Origin: Achromobacter marplatensis
GTDB taxonomy: Bacteria; Pseudomonadota; Gammaproteobacteria; Burkholderiales; Burkholderiaceae_B
Length of the DNA stretch: 64,000 nucleotides
Direction: 5' to 3'
NCBI RefSeq assembly: GCF_002209535.1
Contig: NZ_NJIG01000001.1
Span: 744,001-808,000, forward strand
The translations under genes were made by a program, and so were the position numbers. The notes under the pieces are model-generated. The model did not search any database. It had not been told where the DNA came from and worked only from the letters and a program-made list of their open reading frames with translations. How positions within the stretch are numbered: position 1 is the stretch's first letter; each line of letters opens with the position of its first letter. Shown here in pieces: positions 60,906-64,000 of the stretch.

Positions 60906-62401
60906 GCCACCACGATTCCGCCTACTGGCACGCCCGTGCCGCCGAACTGCGCTTCAATGGGCAGGCCTACATCGACGGCGCCTATTGCAACGCCGCCGAC
61001 GGCGCGACGTTTCCGGCGTCCAGCCCCATCGACGGCCGCAAGCTGGCCGATGTGGCCGCCTGCGGCCAGGTCGACGTGGACCGCGCCGTGCAGGCCGCGC
61101 GCCGCGCCTTCGACGCCGGCGTCTGGAGCGGCCTGGCGCCCCGCCAACGCAAGGAACGCCTGCTGCGGCTGGCCGCCTTGATCGGTGAGCACACCGAAGA
61201 GCTCGCGCTGCTGGAAACGCTGGACATGGGCAAGCCCATCCGCGACGCGCTGGCCTTCGACGTGCCGGAAACCGCCCGCTGTTACGCCTGGTACGCCGAA
61301 GCAATCGATAAGATCTACGACGAGATCGCCCCCACGGGCCCCGACGCGCTGGCCACCATCACCCGCGAAGCGCTGGGCGTGGTGGCGGCCGTGGTGCCGT
61401 GGAACTACCCGCTGATGATGGCCGCCTGGAAGGTCGCGCCCGCGCTCGCGGCCGGCAACTGCGTCATCCTGAAACCTGCCGAGCAGGCCTCGCTGTCATC
61501 CATCCGGCTGGCGGCGCTGGCCGAGGAAGCCGGCATCCCGGCCGGCGTCTTCAGCGTCGTGCCGGGCTTGGGCGCCGTGGCCGGCCAGGCTTTGGGCCTG
61601 CACCCGGACGTGGATTGCGTGGCATTCACGGGATCCACCGCCACTGGCAAGCGGTTCATGACCTATTCCGGCGAATCGAACCTCAAACGCGTCTGGCTGG
61701 AATGCGGCGGCAAGTCGCCCCACATCGTGTTCGACGACTGCCCTGACCTGGACCGTGCGGCCCAGGCCGCCGCGCTGGCCATCTTTTCGAACCAGGGCGA
61801 AGTCTGCATCGCGGGATCGCGCCTGTATGTGCAGGACGGCATCTACGACGCCTTCATGGACAAGGTGGCAGCCTACGCTACGGGCCTGCAACCCGGCGAC
61901 CCGCTGGACCCGGCCACCGCCATGGGCGCCATGGTGGACGAACGCCAGATGCAGGGCGTGCTGGCGCGCATCGCGGCGGGCCAGGCCGATGGTGCCAGCC
62001 TGCGGATGGGCGGCAAGCAAGCCCGCACCGCCACGGGCGGCTACTACATCGAACCCACCATCTTCGATTGCGCCAGCCAGGACTCTGCCCTGGTGCGCGA
62101 AGAGATCTTCGGCCCCGTGCTGGCGGCCCAGCGCTTTGCCACCGAGGACGATGCGGTCCGCCTGGCCAATGATTCGGTCTACGGTCTGGGCGCCGGCTTG
62201 TGGACGTCGAACCTGTCGCGGGCGCACCGGCTGTCGCGTCGGCTGCGCGCGGGTCTGGTCTGGGTCAACTGCTACGCCGACGGCGACATCACGGTGCCCT
62301 TCGGCGGCGTCAAGCAGTCGGGCTTCGGCCGCGACAAGTCCCTGCATGCGCTGGACAAGTACTCGGACCTGAAGACCACCTGGATCAGCCTGACCGTGTA
62401 A
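60902..62401 (+). CDS. NAD(P)-dependent aldehyde dehydrogenase (PuuC/KauB-like)
   Basis: A 499-residue aldehyde dehydrogenase. Characteristic segments are LETLDMGKPIRDAL, AEAIDKIYDEIAPTG, VPWNYPLMMAAWKV, the Rossmann FTGSTATGK, LECGGKSPHIVFDD (catalytic Glu) and NQGEVCIAGSR with the nucleophile C302. The WYAEAIDKIYDEIAP segment is typical of the group oxidising gamma-glutamyl-aminobutyraldehyde, 4-guanidinobutyraldehyde or 3-hydroxypropionaldehyde. As an aldehyde producer (the ThDP enzyme) lies two genes upstream, it may oxidise that product. The start at 60902 is within the carbamoylase gene end. A 184-nt gap with a hairpin follows. Confidence 0.9.
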   Translation: MSHHDSAYWHARAAELRFNGQAYIDGAYCNAADGATFPASSPIDGRKLADVAACGQVDVDRAVQAARRAFDAGVWSGLAPRQRKERLLRLAALIGEHTEELALLETLDMGKPIRDALAFDVPETARCYAWYAEAIDKIYDEIAPTGPDALATITREALGVVAAVVPWNYPLMMAAWKVAPALAAGNCVILKPAEQASLSSIRLAALAEEAGIPAGVFSVVPGLGAVAGQALGLHPDVDCVAFTGSTATGKRFMTYSGESNLKRVWLECGGKSPHIVFDDCPDLDRAAQAAALAIFSNQGEVCIAGSRLYVQDGIYDAFMDKVAAYATGLQPGDPLDPATAMGAMVDERQMQGVLARIAAGQADGASLRMGGKQARTATGGYYIEPTIFDCASQDSALVREEIFGPVLAAQRFATEDDAVRLANDSVYGLGAGLWTSNLSRAHRLSRRLRAGLVWVNCYADGDITVPFGGVKQSGFGRDKSLHALDKYSDLKTTWISLTV

Positions 62402-62521
62402 GGCGCCCGGCGCACGGCGCGTGCCCGCCCTTGCCGTTTCGCGCTATCTGCTTGGCCGCCCAGGCCATTGAAGGCGCCGGCCCCTTGTGCCACCTTGGAC
62501 GGCATTGGGGCTGGATGAGGA

Positions 62522-62543
62522 GCCGGCCCCGATGCGGGCCGGC
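62522..62543 (+). other. GC-rich hairpin in the gap between the dehydrogenase and Bug genes
   Basis: GCCGGCCC and GGGCCGGC form an 8-bp stem with a 6-nt loop, 42 nt before the Bug start codon. No T-run follows. It may end or attenuate the dehydrogenase transcript; otherwise the 184-nt gap shows nothing I can name. Confidence 0.35.
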
Positions 62544-62585
62544 GCCAGCGCGCTCCCGCCATGAAAAACATGACAGGAGACAAGC

Positions 62586-63608
62586 ATGCGCAATGCCCCC
62601 CACATCGCCTTTGCACGCCGGCGTCGGCTGGCCGCCGCCTTGGCGCTGGCAACCGCCGCCCCGTTGTGGGCCGTCAGCGCCGCAGCCCAGGCCCAGGACG
62701 CCGCCTACCCCACCAAGCCGGTCACGATACTGGTGGGGTTCCCGCCCGGCACGGCCACCGACACCGTCGCCCGGATGTTGAGCGAACGGCTGGCCCAGCG
62801 CATGGGCCAGCAATTCATCGTCGAAAACAAGCCTGGTGCAGGCGGCTCCATCGCCGCCGGCCTGGGCGCGCGCGCCAAGCCCGACGGCTACACGCTGATG
62901 ATCGGCGCCTCTGCGCCGCAGGCGATCAACCCGCACGTCTATCCCAACCTGAACTACGACGCCCGCAAGGATTTCGCGCCCATCGGCCTGATCACGTGGC
63001 TGCCATATCTGTTCGTCGTCAGCCCCGACAATCCCGCCGGCAACCTGAAGGATTTCCTCGCAACGGCCAAGGCCAAACCCAATCAGCTGACCTACGCCAC
63101 CACCGGCATCGGCACCACCAGCCATCTGGTGACGGCGGTGCTGCTGTCCAAGGCCGGCGCCGCCATGGTGCACGTGCCGTACAAGGGCAGCAGCCAGGCA
63201 CAGACCGACATCGTCGGCGGCCGCACCACCGCCACCTTCGACACCATGGTGTCGTCGCTGGCCATGGTGAAGTCGGGCCGGCTGAAGGCGCTGGCCGTCA
63301 GCACGCCGGAGCGCGTGGCGATGCTGCCCGATGTGCCGACCGTGGCCGAACAGGGCTTTCCCGGCTTCGACATGGGCGCCTGGCTGGGCCTGATCGCGCC
63401 TGCCGGCATCCCGCCCGCCATCCAGGACCGGCTGGCCCGCGAAATGAACGCCGTGCTGGCTGATGCGACGGTGCGCGAGCGCCTGGGAGACCTGGGCGCC
63501 CAGGTCCGTACCACGCCCACGCCGGCCGCCTTCGGCGCCATGATGAAGAACGAATACGAATCGTGGGGCGCCATCGTCCGCGACTTCAATGTCAAAGCCA
63601 CTGACTGA
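62586..63608 (+). CDS. Bug-family periplasmic solute-binding protein
   Basis: A 340-residue receptor of the tripartite tricarboxylate transporter type. A basic N-terminus (ARRRRLAAALALATAAPLW) and cleavage near AAAQAQD-AAYP form the signal peptide. Family blocks are PTKPVTILVGFPPGTATDTV, ENKPGAGGSIAAGLGA, RAKPDGYTLMIG and MVHVPYKGSSQAQTDIVGG. It shares only the family fold with the Bug protein at 16056. No membrane partner adjoins it. With the ABC and TRAP receptors, it is the third kind of periplasmic receptor in this island. Confidence 0.9.
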   Translation: MRNAPHIAFARRRRLAAALALATAAPLWAVSAAAQAQDAAYPTKPVTILVGFPPGTATDTVARMLSERLAQRMGQQFIVENKPGAGGSIAAGLGARAKPDGYTLMIGASAPQAINPHVYPNLNYDARKDFAPIGLITWLPYLFVVSPDNPAGNLKDFLATAKAKPNQLTYATTGIGTTSHLVTAVLLSKAGAAMVHVPYKGSSQAQTDIVGGRTTATFDTMVSSLAMVKSGRLKALAVSTPERVAMLPDVPTVAEQGFPGFDMGAWLGLIAPAGIPPAIQDRLAREMNAVLADATVRERLGDLGAQVRTTPTPAAFGAMMKNEYESWGAIVRDFNVKATD

Positions 63609-63624
63609 ACAGGACACGACGACC

Positions 63625-64000
63625 ATGCACGCAAGCGACGACATGAGCCCGCAGGAACGGGACACCCGCATCCAACTGGCCGCCTGCTACCGGCTGGTGT
63701 CGCACTTCGGAATGAGCGACCTGATCTACAACCACATCACCGCGCGCATCCCCGGCACGGACGATCACCTGCTGATCAACCCCTACGGCATGATGTATGA
63801 CGAAATCACCGCGTCCAGCCTGGTCAAGATCGATCTGGCCGGCAATATCCTCGGCCCGTCGTCCACCGGTTACGGCATCAATGCGGCCGGCTATGTGATC
63901 CACAGCGCGGTGCACGGCGCCCGCCACGACGTCGGGTGCGTGATCCACACGCACACCCGCGCGGGCATGGCGGTATCGGCCCTGAAGTGCGGGCTGCTGC
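63625..64000 (+). CDS. Class II aldolase/adducin-fold protein, N-terminal part
   Basis: The frame opens at ATG 63625, 16 nt after the Bug gene, and runs off the window after 125 codons. The sequence matches the aldolase II/adducin domain: RLVSHFGMSDLIYNHITARI, LLINPYGMMYDEITASSL and CVIHTHTRAGM, where H108 and H110 correspond to the zinc-binding His pair of fuculose-phosphate aldolase. The segment where the aldolases carry their catalytic Glu reads NAAGYVIHSAVH here, with no Glu, so it may belong to the non-aldolase branch of the superfamily. The remaining metal ligand, if any, is outside the window. Confidence 0.85.
   Translation, partial: MHASDDMSPQERDTRIQLAACYRLVSHFGMSDLIYNHITARIPGTDDHLLINPYGMMYDEITASSLVKIDLAGNILGPSSTGYGINAAGYVIHSAVHGARHDVGCVIHTHTRAGMAVSALKCGLL

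Overview
This is a GC-rich, densely packed chromosomal window with the gene style of an Alcaligenaceae betaproteobacterium (Achromobacter/Bordetella-like). The grounds are very high third-position G/C, orphan Bug-type solute-binding proteins without TctAB membrane partners, many DppABCDF-type transporters, and the glgB-glgX-treZ-malQ-treY order. The genus is an inference; no rRNA, tRNA, phage, insertion sequence or CRISPR array was seen. No gene-free gap exceeds 300 bases (the largest is 46646-46912).

Layout. (1) 1-9126: a glycogen-to-trehalose operon on the plus strand: the end of glgB, then glgX, treZ, malQ and treY, the last three coupled by ATGA overlaps. (2) 9160-18835: single genes: a TonB siderophore receptor (minus) with a possible Fur site, a membrane metallophosphoesterase, an LctP-family permease, a ProQ/FinO RNA chaperone with repeat-rich tails, a DUF4202 protein, a Bug binding protein and two alpha/beta hydrolases, one with Cys where the nucleophilic Ser should be. 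(3) 18883-33687: two back-to-back peptide-type ABC transporters. The minus-strand side also carries an M20 amidohydrolase, a BisC-like molybdopterin sulfoxide reductase and a SnoaL-like protein. The plus-strand transporter is divergent from the M20 gene. (4) 33662-46645: a TetR regulator, a tandem pair of Crp/Fnr-superfamily regulators, phosphoglucose isomerase, and a divergent 2917-residue cyclic beta-1,2-glucan synthase. An 18-nt motif with 5-N4-5 dyad geometry lies about 110 nt upstream of both the crp/fnr gene and pgi, which suggests one regulatory circuit. (5) 46913-64000: a catabolic island headed by a FadR-type GntR regulator. It holds a third peptide-type ABC transporter (paralogous to the second), a beta-propeller protein, a TRAP transporter, a CitE-like lyase, a ThDP-dependent decarboxylase-type enzyme, an M20-type carbamoylase/ureidase, a PuuC/KauB-like aldehyde dehydrogenase, a Bug protein and the start of a class II aldolase-fold gene.

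How the parts fit. Region 1 converts glycogen branches to maltodextrins and then to trehalose. Region 4 makes periplasmic cyclic glucan from UDP-glucose, with a hexose-phosphate isomerase beside it, so both ends of the first 47 kb concern glucose-based osmoprotectants and storage polymers. Regions 3 and 5 are scavenging and catabolic modules whose substrates cannot be read from sequence alone. In region 5 a 2-oxo acid to aldehyde to carboxylate sequence (ThDP enzyme, then aldehyde dehydrogenase) after hydrolysis of an N-carbamoyl or ureido compound is a reasonable hypothesis.
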